A stretch of DNA of 64,000 nucleotides, from positions 1,054,001 to 1,118,000 of the forward strand of contig JAVHZZ010000016.1 in the NCBI GenBank assembly GCA_036250195.1. Reading direction: 5' to 3'. The position numbers were made by a program, and so were the translations under genes. A model generated the notes under the pieces. It saw only the letters and a program-made list of their open reading frames with translations, did not search any database and was not told where the DNA came from. This DNA comes from Mixophyes australis (Eukaryota > Chordata > Amphibia > Anura > Limnodynastidae). Below, in pieces: positions 43,901 through 58,519 of this stretch; the stretch's first letter is position 1; each line of letters opens with the position of its first letter.

Positions 43901-46900
43901 TCATGAATTGAATCATGAATCATGAATCATGAATTAAATCATGAATTGAATCATAAATCATAAATCATGAATTGAATCATGAATTGAATCATAAATCATG
44001 AATCATGAATTGAATCATGAATCATGAATCAAATCATGAATCATGAATCATGAATCATGAATCATGAATCAAATCATGAATCATAAATTGATTCATGAAT
44101 CATGAATCGAATCATGAATCATGAATCATGAATTGAATCATGAATTGAATCATAAATCATGAATCATGAATTGAATCATAAATCATGAATCATGAATTCA
44201 ATCATGATTCATGAATCGAATCATGAATCATGAATTGAATCATGAATCATGAATCATGAATCATGAATCGAATCATGAATCATGAATTGAATCATGAATC
44301 ATGAATCATGAATCATGAATCATGAATCATGAATCATGAATTAAATCATGAATTGAATCATAAATCATGAATTGAATCATGAATTGAATGATAAATCATG
44401 AATCATGAATTGAATCATGAATCATGAATCAAATCATGAATCATGAATTGAATCATGAATCATGAATCATGAATTGAATCATGAATCATGAATCAAATCA
44501 TGAATCTCGAATCATGAATTGAATCATGAATCATGAATCGAATCATGAATCTCGAATCATGAATTGAATCATGAATCATGAATTGAATCATGAATTGAAT
44601 CATGAATTGAATCATGAATCATGAATCATGAATTGAATCATGAATTGAATCATAAATCATGAATCATGAATTGAATCATGAATTGAATCATAAATCATTA
44701 ATCATGAATTGAATCATGAATCATGAATCGAATCATGAATCATGAATTGAATCATAAATCATGAATCATGAATTGAATCATGAATCATGAATCGAATCAT
44801 GAATCATGAATTTAATTATGAATCATGAATCGAATCATGAATCATGAATCGAATCATGAATCATGAATCGAATCATGAATCATTAATCATGAATCATGAA
44901 TTGAATCATGAATTGAATCATAAATCATGAATCATGAATTGAATCATAAATCATGAATCATGAATTGAATCATGAATTGAATCATAAATCATGAATCATG
45001 AATTGAATCATAAATCATGAATCATGAATTGAATCATGATTCATGAATCGAATCATGAATCACGAATTGAATCATGAATCATGAATCATGAATTGAATCA
45101 TGAATCATGAATCATGAATCGAATCACGAATCATGAATCATGAATTAAATCATGAATTGAATCATAAATCATGAATCATGAATTGAATCATGAATTGAAT
45201 CATAAATCATGAATCATGAATTGAATCATGAATCATGAATCGAATAATGAATCATGAATTGAATCATGAATCATGAATCAAATCATGAATCTCGAATCAT
45301 GAATTGAATCATGAATCATGAATCGAATCATGAATCATGAATTGAATCATGAATCATGAATCATGAATTGAATCATGAATTGAATCATGAATCATAAATC
45401 GAATCATGAATAATGAATCATGAATCATGAATCATGAATCATGAATCATGAATTGAATCATGAATTGAATCATGAATCATAAATCGAATCATGAATCATG
45501 AATCATGAATAATGAATCATGAATCATGAATCATGAATTGAATCATGAATTGAATCATGAATCATGAATCATGAATTGAATCATGAATCATGAATCGAAT
45601 CATGAATCATGACTTGAATCATGAATCATGAATCATGAATTATGAATCGAATCATGAATCATGAATTGAATCATGAATCATGAATCATGAATCTTGAATC
45701 GAATCATGAATCATGAATCATGAATCATGAATCATGAATCATGAATCGAATCATGAATCATGAATTATGAATCGAATCATGAATCATGAATTATGAATTG
45801 AATCATGAATCATGAATTGAAACATGAATTGAATCATGAATCATGAATCATGAATTGAATCATGAATCATGAATCATGAATTATGAATTGAATCATGAAT
45901 CATGAATTATGAATTGAATCATGAATCATGAATTGAATCATGAATTGAATCATGAATCATGAATCATGAATTGAATCATGAAACATGAATCGAATCATGA
46001 ATCTTGAATCGAATCATGAATCATGAATCATGAATCATGAATCATGAATCATGAATCATGAATTGAATCATGAATCATGAATTATGAATCGAATCATGAA
46101 TCATGAATTATGAATTGAATCATGAATCATGAATTGAATCATGAATTGAATCATGAATCATGAATCATGAATTGAATCATGAATCATGAATCGAATCATG
46201 AATCTCGAATCATAAATTGAATCATGAATCATGAATTGAATCATGAATTGAATCATGAATTGAATCATGAATTAAATCATGAATCATGAATCATGAATTA
46301 AATCATGAATTGAATCATAAATCATGAATTGAATCATGAATTGAATCATAAATCATGAATCATGAATCGAATCATGAATCATGAATTGAATCATGAATCA
46401 TGAATCGAATCATGAATCATGAATCGAATCATGAATCATGAATCGAATCATGAATCATGAATCGAATCATGAATCATGAATCATGAATTGAATCATGAAT
46501 CATGAATTGAATCATGAATTGAATCATGAATTAAATCATGAATCATGAATCATGAATTAAATCATGAATTGAATCATAAATCATGAATCATGAATTGAAT
46601 CATGAATTGAATCATAAATCATGAATCATGAATCAAATCATGAATCATGAATTGATTCATGAATCATGAATCGAATCATGAATCATGAATCATGAATTAT
46701 GAATTGAATCATGAATTGAATCATAAATCATGAATCATGAATTGAATCATAAATCATGAATCATGAATTCAATCATGATTCATGAATCGAATCATGAATC
46801 ATGAATTGAATCATGAATCATGAATCATGAATCGAATCATGAATCATGAATTGAATCATGAATCATGAATCATGAATCGAATCATGAATCATGAATCATG

Positions 46901-48960
46901 AATTAAATCATGAATTGAATCATAAATCATAAATCATGAATTGAATCATGAATTGAATCATAAATCATGAATCATGAATTGAATCATGAATCATGAATCA
47001 AATCATGAATCATGAATTGAATCATGAATCATGAATCATGAAATGAATCATGAATCAAATCATGAATCTCGAATCATGAATTGAATCATGAATCATGAAT
47101 CGAATCATGAATCTCGAATCATGAATTGAATCATGAATCATGAATTGAATCACGAATTGAATCATGAATTGAATCATGAATCATGAATCATGAATTAAAT
47201 CATGAATTGAATCATAAATCATGAATTGAATCATGAATTGAATCATAAATCATGAATCATGAATTGAATCATGAATCATGAATCGAATCATGAATCATGA
47301 ATTGAATCATGAATCATGAATCATGAATTGAATCATGAATCATGAATCAAATCATGAATCTTGAATCATGAATTGAATCATGAATCATGAATCGAATCAT
47401 GAATCTCGAATCATAAATTGAATCATAAATCATGAATTGAATCATGAATTGAATCATAAATCATGAATCATGAATTGAATCATGAATCATAAATCAAATC
47501 AAGAATCATGAATCGAATCATGAATCATGAATCGTGAATCATGAATTAAATCATGAATTGAATCATGAATCATGAATCATGAACTGAATCATGAATCATA
47601 AATCAAATCAAGAATCATGAATCGAATCATGAATCATGAATCGTAAATCATGAATTAAATCATGAATTGAATCATGAATCATGAATCATGAACTGAATCA
47701 TGAATCATGAATCGAATCATGAATCATGAATAAAATAATGAATCATGAATCATGAATCATGAATCATGAATCATGAATCATGAATCATGAATCGAATCAT
47801 GAATCATGAATTGAATTATGAATCATGAATCATGAATCGAATCATGAATCATGAATTGAATCATGAATCATGAATCATGAATCGAATCATGAATCATGAA
47901 TCATGAATCATGAATCGAATCATGAAAGATGAATCATGAATTGAATCATGAATCATGAATCATGAATTGAATCATGAATCGAATCATGAATCATGAATTG
48001 AATCATGAATCATGAATCGAATCATGAATCTTGAATCATGAATTGAATCATGGATCATGAATTGAACCATGAATTGAATCATGAATCATGATTCATGAAT
48101 TGAATCATGAATCATGAATCGAATCATGAATCATGAATTGAATCATGAATCATGAATCATGAATCATGAATTGAATCATGAATTGAATCATGAATCATGA
48201 TTCATGAATTGAATCATGAATCATGAATTGAATCATGAATCATGAATCGAATCATGAATCATGAATCATGAATTGAATCATGAATCATGAATTGAATCAT
48301 GAATCATGAATCATGAATCATGAATTGAATCATGAATTATGAATCGAATCATGAATCATGAATCGAATCATGAATCATGAATCGAATCATGAATCGAATC
48401 ATGAATCGAATCATGAATCATGAAATGAATCATGAATTGAATCATAAATCATGAATTGAATCATGAATCATGAATCATGAATTGAATCATGAATCATGAA
48501 TCGAATCATGAATCTCGAATCATGAATTGAATCATGAATCATGAATTGAAACATGAATCATGAATTGAATCATGAATTATGAATTGAAACACGAATAATG
48601 AAATGAATCATAAATCATTAATCATGAATCGAATCATGAATCATGAATTGAATCATGAATCATGAATTGAATCATAAATCATGAATTGAATCATGAATCA
48701 TGAATTGAATCATAAATCATGAATTGAATCATGAATCATGAATCTTGAATTGAATCATGATTCATTAATCATGAATGATGAATTAAATCATGAATCGAAT
48801 CATGAATCATGAATCATGAATCGAATCATGAATCATGATTTGAATCATGAATCATGAATTGAATCATAAATCATGAATTGAATCATGAATCATGAATTGA
48901 ATCATGATTTGATTCATGAATCATGAATCATGAATCATGAATCATGAATCATGAATCGAA

Positions 48961-51130
48961 TCATGAATCTCGAATCATGAATCATGAATTGAATCATGAA
49001 TTGAATCATAAATCATGAATCATGAATTTAATCATGAATCATAAATCGAATCATGAATCATGAATCATGAATCATGAATCGAATCATGAATCATGAATCG
49101 AATCATGAATCATGAATCGAATCATGAATCTCGAATCATGAATTGAATCATGAATCATGAATTGAATAATGAATTGAATCATAAATCATGTATCATGAAT
49201 TGAATCATGAATCATAAATCGAATCATGAATCATGAATCGAATCATGAATCATGAATCATGAATTGAATCATGAATTGAATCATGAATCATGAATAATGA
49301 ATTGAATTATGAATCATGAATCAAATCATGAATCATGAATTGAATCATGAATCATGAATCATGAATCATGAATCGAATCATGAATCATGAATTGAATCAT
49401 GAATGATGAATCAAATCATGAATCATGAATCATGAATGATGAATCGAATCATGAATCATGAAGCATGAATCGAATCATGAATCATGAATTATGAATCGAA
49501 TCATGAATCATGAATTGAATCATGAATCATGAATCATGAATCATGAATTGAATCATGAATCGAATCACGAATCTCGAATCATGAATTGAATCATGAATCG
49601 AATCATGAATCATGAATTGAATCATGAATCATGAATCATGAATCTTGAATCGAATCATGAATTATGAATTAAATCATGAATCATGAATCATGAATCAAAT
49701 CGTGAATCATAAATTGAATCATGAATTGAATCATGAATCATGAATTGAATCATGAATCATAAATCGAATCATGAATCATGAATTGAATTGTGAATCATGA
49801 ATCATGAATCATGAATCGAATCATGAATCATGAATTGAATCATGAATCATGAATCATGAATCGAATCATGAATCATGAATTAAATCATGAATCATGAATC
49901 ATGAATCATGAATCATGAATCGAATCATGAATCATGAATCATGAATCGAATCATGAATCATGAATTATGAATCGAATCATGAATCATGAATCATGAATTG
50001 ATTCATGAATCATGAATCATGAATCGAATCATGAATCATGAATTATGAATCGAATCATGAATCATGAATCATGAATTGATTCATGAATCATGAATCATGA
50101 ATTATGAATTGAATCATGAATTGAATCATAAATCATGAATCATGAATTATGAATTGAATCATGAATTGAATCATAAATCATGAATCATGAATTGAATCAT
50201 AAATCATGAATCATGAATCATGAATCATGAATCATGAATCATGAAACGAATCATGAATCTCGAATCATGAATCATGAATTGAATCATGAATTGAATCATA
50301 AATCATGAATCATGAATTTAATCATGAATCATAAATCGAATCATGAATCATGAATCATGAATCGAATCATGAATCATGAATCGAATCATGAATCATGAAT
50401 CGAATCATAAATCTCGAATCATGAATTGAATCATGAATCATGAATTGAATAATGAATTGAATCATAAATCATGTATCATGAATTGAATCATGAATCATAA
50501 ATCGAATCATGAATCATGAATCGAATCATGAATCATGAATCATGAATTGAATCATGAATTGAATCATGAATCATGAATAATGAATTGAATTATGAATCAT
50601 GAATCAAATCATGAATCATGAATTGAATCATGAATCATGAATCATGAATCATGAATCGAATCATGAATCATGAATTGAATCATGAATCATGAATCGAATC
50701 ATGAATCATGAATCATGAATGATGAATCGAATCATGAATCATGAAGCATGAATCGAATCATGAATCATGAATTATGAATCGAATCATGAATCATGAATTG
50801 AATCATGAATCATGAATCATGAATCATGAATTGAATCATGAATCGAATCACGAATCTCGAATCATGAATTGAATCATGAATCGAATCATGAATCATGAAT
50901 TGAATCATGAATCATGAATCATGAATCTTGAATCGAATCATGAATTAAATCATGAATCATGAATCATGAATCAAATCGTGAATCATAAATTGAATCATGA
51001 ATTGAATCATGAATCATGAATTGAATCATGAATCATGAATCGAATCATGAATCATGAATTGAATTGTGAATCATGAATCATGAATCATGAATCGAATCAT
51101 GAATCATGAATTGAATCATGAATCATGAAT
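48961..51130 (+). repeat. Tandem duplication, 1,290/1,283/1,276-bp period inside unit B
   Basis: The segment beginning at TCATGAATCTCG (48961) recurs at 50251 (offset 1,290). CATGTATCATG recurs at about 49187/50470 (1,283) and AATCGTG at 49698/50974 (1,276). The offset falls in steps of exactly one heptamer. Unit A has only one CATGTATC (near 33947), so this is a private expansion of unit B and helps explain why B is longer on this side of the LINE. Confidence 0.75.
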
Positions 51131-53449
51131 CATGAATCTTGAATCGAATCATGAATTATGAATTAAATCATGAATCATGAATCATGAATCAAATCGTGAA
51201 TCATAAATTGAATCATGAATTGAATCATGAATCATGAATTGAATCATGAATCATGAATCATGAATCATGAATCATGAATCGAATCATGAATCATGAATCA
51301 TGAATCGAATCATGAATCATGAATTATGAATCGAATCATGAATCATGAATCATGAATTGATTCATGAATCATGAATCATGAATCGAATCATGAATCATGA
51401 ATTATGAATCGAATCATGAATCATGAATCATGAATTGATTCATGAATCATGAATCATGAATTGAATCATGAATCAAATCATGAATCATGAATTGAATCAT
51501 GAATCATGAATTGAATCATGAATTGAATCATAAATCATGAATTGAATCATAAATCATGAATCATGAATTGAATCATGAATCATAAATCGAATCATGAATC
51601 ATGAATCGAATTATGAATCATGAATTGAATCATGAATCATGAATTATGAATTGAATCATGAATCATGAATTGAATCATGAATCATGAATCATGAATCATG
51701 AATCATGAATCGAATCATGAATCATGAATCAAATCATGAATCATGAATCATGAATCGAATCATGAATCATGAATCATGAATCGAATCATGAATCATGAAT
51801 TGAATCATGAATCATGAATTGAATCATGAATCATGAATCGAATCATGAATCGAATCATGAATCATGAATCAAATCATGAATCATGAATCGAATCATGAAT
51901 CTTGAATTGAATCATGAATCGAATCATGAATCATGAAATGAATCATGAATTAAATCATGAATCATGAATTGAATCATGAATCATGAATTGAATTATGAAT
52001 CATGAATTGAATCATGAATCATGAATTGAATCATGAATCATGAATCATGGTTCATGAATCGAATCATGAATCATGAATTGAATCATGAATCATGAATCGA
52101 ATCATGAATCATGAATCATGAATGATGAATCGAATCATGAATCATAAAGCATGAATCGAATCATGAATCATGAATCATGAATCGAATCACGAATCTCGAA
52201 TCATGAATTGAATCATGAATCATGAATCATGAATCATGAATTGAATCATGAATCGAATCACGAATCTCGAATCATGAATTGAATCATGAATCATGAATCG
52301 AATCATGAATCATGAATTGAATCATGAATCATGAATCATGAATCTTGAATCGAATCATGAATTATGAATTAAATCATGAATCATGAATCATGAATCAAAT
52401 CGTGAATCATAAATTGAATCATGAATTGAATCATGAATCATGAATTGAATCATGAATCATGAATCGAATCATGAATCATGAATTGAATTGTGAATCATGA
52501 ATCATGAATCATGAATCGAATCATGAATCATGAATTGAATCATGAATCATGAATCATGAATCGAATCATGAATCATGAATTAAATCATGAATCATGAATC
52601 ATGAATCATGAATCATGAATCGAATCATGAATCATGAATCATGAATCGAATCATGAATCATGAATTATGAATCGAATCATGAATCATGAATTGATTCATG
52701 AATCATGAATCATGAATCGAATCATGAATCATGAATTATGAATCGAATCATGAATCATGAATCATGAATTGATTCATGAATCATGAATCATGAATTGAAT
52801 CATGAATCAAATCATGAATCATGAATTGAATCATGAATCATGAATCGAATCATGAATCTCGAATCATGAATTGAATCATGAATCATGAATTGAATCATGA
52901 ATTGAATCATAAATCATGAATTGAATCATAAATCATGAATCATGAATTGAATCATGAATCATAAATCGAATCATGAATCATGAATCGAATTATGAATCAT
53001 GAATTGAATCATGAATCATGAATTATGAATTGAATCATGAATCATGAATCTAATCATGAATCATGAATCATGAATCGAATCATGAATCATGAATCATGAA
53101 TCGAATCATGAATCATGAATTGAATCATGAATCATGAATTGAATCATGAATCATGAATCGAATCATGAATCGAATCATGAATCATGAATCAAATCATGAA
53201 TCATGAATCGAATCATGAATCTTGAATTGAATCATGAATCATGAATCGAATCATGAAATGAATCATGAATTAAATCATGAATCATGAATTGAATCATGAA
53301 TCATGAATCATCAATTATGAATCGAATCATGAATCATGAATTGAATCATGAATCATGAATCTTGAATCGAATCATGAATCATGAATCATGAATCATGAAT
53401 CATGAATCGAATCATGAATCATGAATTATGAATCGAATCATAGTTGATG

Positions 53450-53486
53450 AGGTTGAAAAAAGACACCAGTCCATCAAGTTCAACCT
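53450..53486 (-). other. 3'-terminal hairpin of LINE fragment, copy 2
   Basis: This hairpin is identical to that of copy 1, with arms AGGTTGAA at 53450-53457 and TTCAACCT at 53479-53486 and a 21-base loop. It is conserved between the copies, but this reflects recent shared duplication and not selection. Confidence 0.6.
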
Positions 53487-53633
53487 ATTTTGGATCTCCT
53501 GCGATCCTGCACTTATATTTGTAATTAATCCAGAGTAAGCAACCGCCAATCTGTTTCAATTTTGAAAATCCCCCCAGACTCAATATTGCAATCCAATTTT
53601 TACCCTATATCCACTATTATCCTTTATTTTAAA

Positions 53634-53762
53634 TTAACGGTCGTATCCCTGGATACACCTTTCCGCTAAAAATTTGTCTAACCCTTTCTTAAACATATCT
53701 ATTGACTCTGCCATCACAACCTTCCCTGGCAATGAATTCCATATCTTGACTGCCCTTACTGT
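53634..53762 (-). pseudogene. Remnant of LINE ORF2 C-terminus, copy 2
   Basis: This is the same 42-codon C-terminal remnant as in copy 1, ending in TAA at 53636-53634. Residue 39 is Gly (GGA) where copy 1 has Arg, because of the base difference at 53648. The rest of the predicted peptide is the same, including the KIWNSLP and FKKGLDKF blocks. It lacks the reverse transcriptase and endonuclease domains and any start codon, so it is an inert fragment carried inside the satellite. Confidence 0.75.
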
Positions 53763-56700
53763 ATCATGAATCATGAATTGAATCATGAATTGAATCATAA
53801 ATCATGAATCATGAATTGAATCATGAATCATGAATTGAATCATGAATTAAATCATGAATCATGAATCATGAATTAAATCATGAATTGAATCATAAATTAT
53901 GAATCATGAATTGAATCATGAATTGAATCATAAATCATGAATCATGAATCAAATCATGAATCATGAATTGATTCATGAATCATGAATCGAATCATGAATC
54001 ATGAATCATGAATCATGAATTCAATCATGATTCATGAATCGAATCATGAATCATGAATTGAATCATGAATCATGAATGCTGAATCATGAATCGAATCATG
54101 AATCATGAATTGAATCATGAATCATGAATCATGAATCAAATCATGAATCATGAATCATGAATTAAATCATGAATTGAATCATAAATCATAAATCATGAAT
54201 TGAATCATGAATTGAATCATAAATCATGAATCATGAATTGAATCATGAATCATGAATCAAATCATGAATCATGAATCATGAATCATGAATCATGAATCAA
54301 ATCATGAATCATGAATTGATTCATGAATCATGAATCGAATCATGAATCATGAATCATGAATTGAATCATGAATTGAATCATAAATCATGAATCATGAATT
54401 GAATCATAAATCATGAATCATGAATTCAATCATGATTCATGAATCGAATCATGAATCATGAATTGAATCATGAATCATGAATCATGAATCATGAATCGAA
54501 TCATGAATCATGAATTGAATCATGAATCATGAATCATGAATCGAATCATGAATCATGAATCATGAATTAAATCATGAATTGAATCATGAATCATGAATCG
54601 AATCATGAATCATGAATTGAATCATGAATCATGAATCATGAATTGAATCATGAATCATGAATCAAATCATGAATTTCGAATCATGAATTGAATCATGAAT
54701 CATGAATCGAATCATGAATCTCGAATCATGAATTGAATAATGAATCATGAATTGAATCATGAATTGAATCATGAATTGAATCATGAATCATGAATCATGA
54801 ATTGAATCATGAATTGAATCATAAATCATGAATCTTGAATTGAATCATGAATTGAATCATAAATCATTAATCATGAATTGAATCATGAATCATGAATCGA
54901 ATCATGAATCATGAATTGAATCATAAATCATGAATCATGAATTGAATCATGAATCATGAATCGAATCATGAATCATGAATTTAATTATGAATCATGAATC
55001 GAATCATGAATCATGAATCGAATCATGAATCATGAATTGAATCATGAATTGAATCATAAATCATGAATCATGAATTGAATCATAAATCATGAATCATGAA
55101 TTGAATCATGAATTGAATCATAAATCATGAATCATGAATTGAATCATAAATCATGAATCATGAATTGAATCATGAATCATGAATCATGAATTAAATCATG
55201 AATTGAATCATAAATCATGAATCATGAATTGAATCATGAATTGAATCATAAATCATGAATCATGAATCGAATCATGAATCATGAATTGAATCATGAATCA
55301 TGAATCGAATCATGAATCATGAATCGAATCATGAATCATGAATCATGAATCATGAATCATGAATCAAATCATGAATCATGAATTGATTCATGAATCATGA
55401 ATCGAATCATGAATCATGAATCATGAATTGAATCATGAATTGAATCATAAATCATGAATCATGAATTGAATCATAAATCATGAATCATGAATTCAATCAT
55501 GATTCATGAATCGAATCATGAATCATGAATTGAATCATGAATCATGAATCATGAATCATGAATCGAATCATGAATCATGAATTGAATCATGAATCATGAA
55601 TCATGAATCGAATCATGAATCATGAATCATGAATTAAATCATGAATTGAATCATAAATCATGAATTGAATCATGAATTGAATCATAAATCATGAATCATG
55701 AATTGAATCATGAATCATGAATCGAATCATGAATCATGAATTGAATCATGAATTAATGAATCATGAATTGAATCATGAATCATGAATCAAATCATGAATC
55801 TCAAATCATGAATTGAATCATGAACCATGAATCGAATCATGAATCTCGAATCATGAATTGAATCATGAATCATGAATTGAATCATGAATTGAATCATGAA
55901 TTGAATCATGAATCATGAATCATGAATTGAATCATGAATTGAATCATAAATCATGAATCATGAATTGAATCATGAATTGAATCATAAATCATTAATCATG
56001 AATTGAATCATGAATCATGAATCGAATCATGAATCATGAATTGAATCATAAATCATGAATCATGAATTGAATCATGAATCATGAATCGAATCATGAATCA
56101 TGAATTTAATTATGAATCATAAATCGAATCATGAATCATGAATCGAATCATGAATCATGAATCGAATCATGAATCATTAATCATGAATCATGAATTGAAT
56201 CATGAATTTAATCATAAATCATGAATCATGAATTGAATCATAAATCATGAATCATGAATTGAATCATGAATTGAATCATAAATCATGAATCATGAATTGA
56301 ATCATAAATCATGAATCATGAATTGAATCATGATTCATGAATCGAATCATGAATCATGAATTGAATCATGAATCATGAATCATGAATTGAATCATGAATC
56401 ATGAATCATGAATCGAATCACGAATCATGAATCATGAATTAAATCATGAATTGAATCATAAATCATGAATCATGAATTGAATCATGAATTGAATCATAAA
56501 TCATGAATCATGAATTGAATCATGAATCATGAATCGAATAATGAATCATGAATTGAATCATGAATCATGAATCAAATCATGAATCTCGAATCATGAATTG
56601 AATCATGAATCATGAATCGAATCATGAATCATGAATTGAATCATGAATCATGAATCATGAATCGAATCATGAATCATTAATTGAATCATGAATCATAAAT

Positions 56701-58519
56701 CGAATCATGAATTATGAATCATGAATCATGAATCATGAATCATGAATTGAATCATGAATTGAATCATGAATCATAAATCGAATCATGAATCATGAATCAT
56801 GAATAATGAATCATGAATCATGAATCATGAATTGAATCATGAATTGAATCATGAATCATGAATCATGAATTGAATCATGAATCATGAATCGAATCATGAA
56901 TCATGACTTGAATCATGAATCATGAATCATGAATTATGAATCGAATCATGAATCATGAATTGAATCATGAATCATGAATCATGAATCTTGAATCGAATCA
57001 TGAATCATGAATCATGAATCATGAATCATGAATTATGAATTGAATCATGAATCATGAATTATGAATTGAATCATGAATCATGAATTGAAACATGAATTGA
57101 ATCATGAATCATGAATCATGAATTGAATCATGAATCATGAATCATGAATTATGAATTGAATCATGAATCATGAATTATGAATTGAATCATGAATCATGAA
57201 TTGAATCATGAATTGAATCATGAATCATGAATCATGAATTGAATCATGAATCATGAATCGAATCATGAATCTTGAATCGAATCATGAATCATGAATCATG
57301 AATCATGAATCATGAATTGAATCATGAATCATGAATTATGAATCGAATCATGAATCATGAATTATGAATTGAATCATGAATCATGAATTGAATCATGAAT
57401 TGAATCATGAATCATGAATTGAATCATGAATCATGAATCGAATCATGAATCTCGAATCATAAATTGAATCATGAATCATGAATGGAATCATGAATTGAAT
57501 CATGAATTGAATCATGAATTGAATCATGAATCATGAATCATGAATTAAATCATGAATTGAATCATAAATCATGAATCATGAATTGAATCATGAATTGAAT
57601 CATAAATCATGAATCATGAATCGAATCATGAATCATGAATTGAATCATGAATCATGAATCGAATCATGAATCATGAATCGAATCATGAATCATGAATTGA
57701 ATCATGAATCATGAATTGAATCATGAATTGAATCATGAATTAAATCATGAATCATGAATCATGAATTAAATCATGAATTGAATCATAAATCATGAATCAT
57801 GAATTGAATCATGAATTGAATCATAAATCATGAATCATGAATCAAATCATGAATCATGAATTGATTCATGAATCATGAATCGAATCATGAATCATGAATC
57901 ATGAATTATGAATTGAATCATGAATTGAATCATAAATCATGAATCATGAATTGAATCATAAATCATGAATCATGAATTCAATCATGATTCATGAATCGAA
58001 TCATGAATCATGAATTGAATCATGAATCATGAATCATGAATCATGAATCGAATCATGAATCATGAATTGAATCATGAATCATGAATCATGAATCGAATCA
58101 TGAATCATGAATTAAATCATGAATTGAATCATAAATCATAAATCATGAATTGAATCATGAATTGAATCATAAATCATGAATCATGAATTGAATCATGAAT
58201 CATGAATCAAATCATGAATCATGAATCATGAATCATGAATCATGAATCAAATCATGAATCATGAATTGATTCATGAATCATGAATCGAATCATGAATCAT
58301 GAATCATGAATTGAATCATGAATTGAATCATAAATCATGAATCATGAATTGAATCATAAATCATGAATCATGAATTCAATCATGATTCATGAATCGAATC
58401 ATGAATCATGAATTGAATCATGAATCATGAATCATGAATCATGAATCATGAATCATGAATTGAATCATGAATCATGAATTGAATCATGAATCATGAATCA
58501 TGAATCGAATCATGAATCA

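Larger units (their letters stand above)
37791..53440 (+). repeat. GAATCAT/GAATY satellite array, middle block
   Basis: This is the same satellite as the left block, lying between the two LINE fragments. It starts directly after the 5'-truncated end of the first fragment (...TTACTGTA then TCATGAATC) and ends at the 3' end of the second (CGAATCA then TAGTTGATG). It holds the right part of higher-order unit A and the left part of unit B, with the junction near 47365. Local variation includes a 1,666-bp tandem duplication around 40.5-43.9k and a 1.28-kb duplication around 49-51.1k. Nothing other than satellite is visible. Confidence 0.97.
53441..53763 (-). mobile_element. 5'-truncated CR1/L2-like LINE fragment, copy 2
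   Basis: This is the second copy of the 323-bp insert, exactly 15,973 bp downstream of copy 1 and of the same length. By direct comparison only two bases differ: 37621 A versus 53594 C (3' UTR) and 37675 T versus 53648 C (which changes one codon). Truncation point, hairpin, 3' end and satellite on both sides all match. Identical junctions show the second copy arose by duplication of the whole satellite block, not by a separate insertion. The element is too short to be mobile on its own. Confidence 0.82.

Noticed and set aside
53441..53763. Second LINE copy as an independent insertion into a preferred site
   Set aside because: Same truncation point, same 3' junction, only 2 differences in 323 bp and matching satellite flanks; duplication of the whole block is far simpler.
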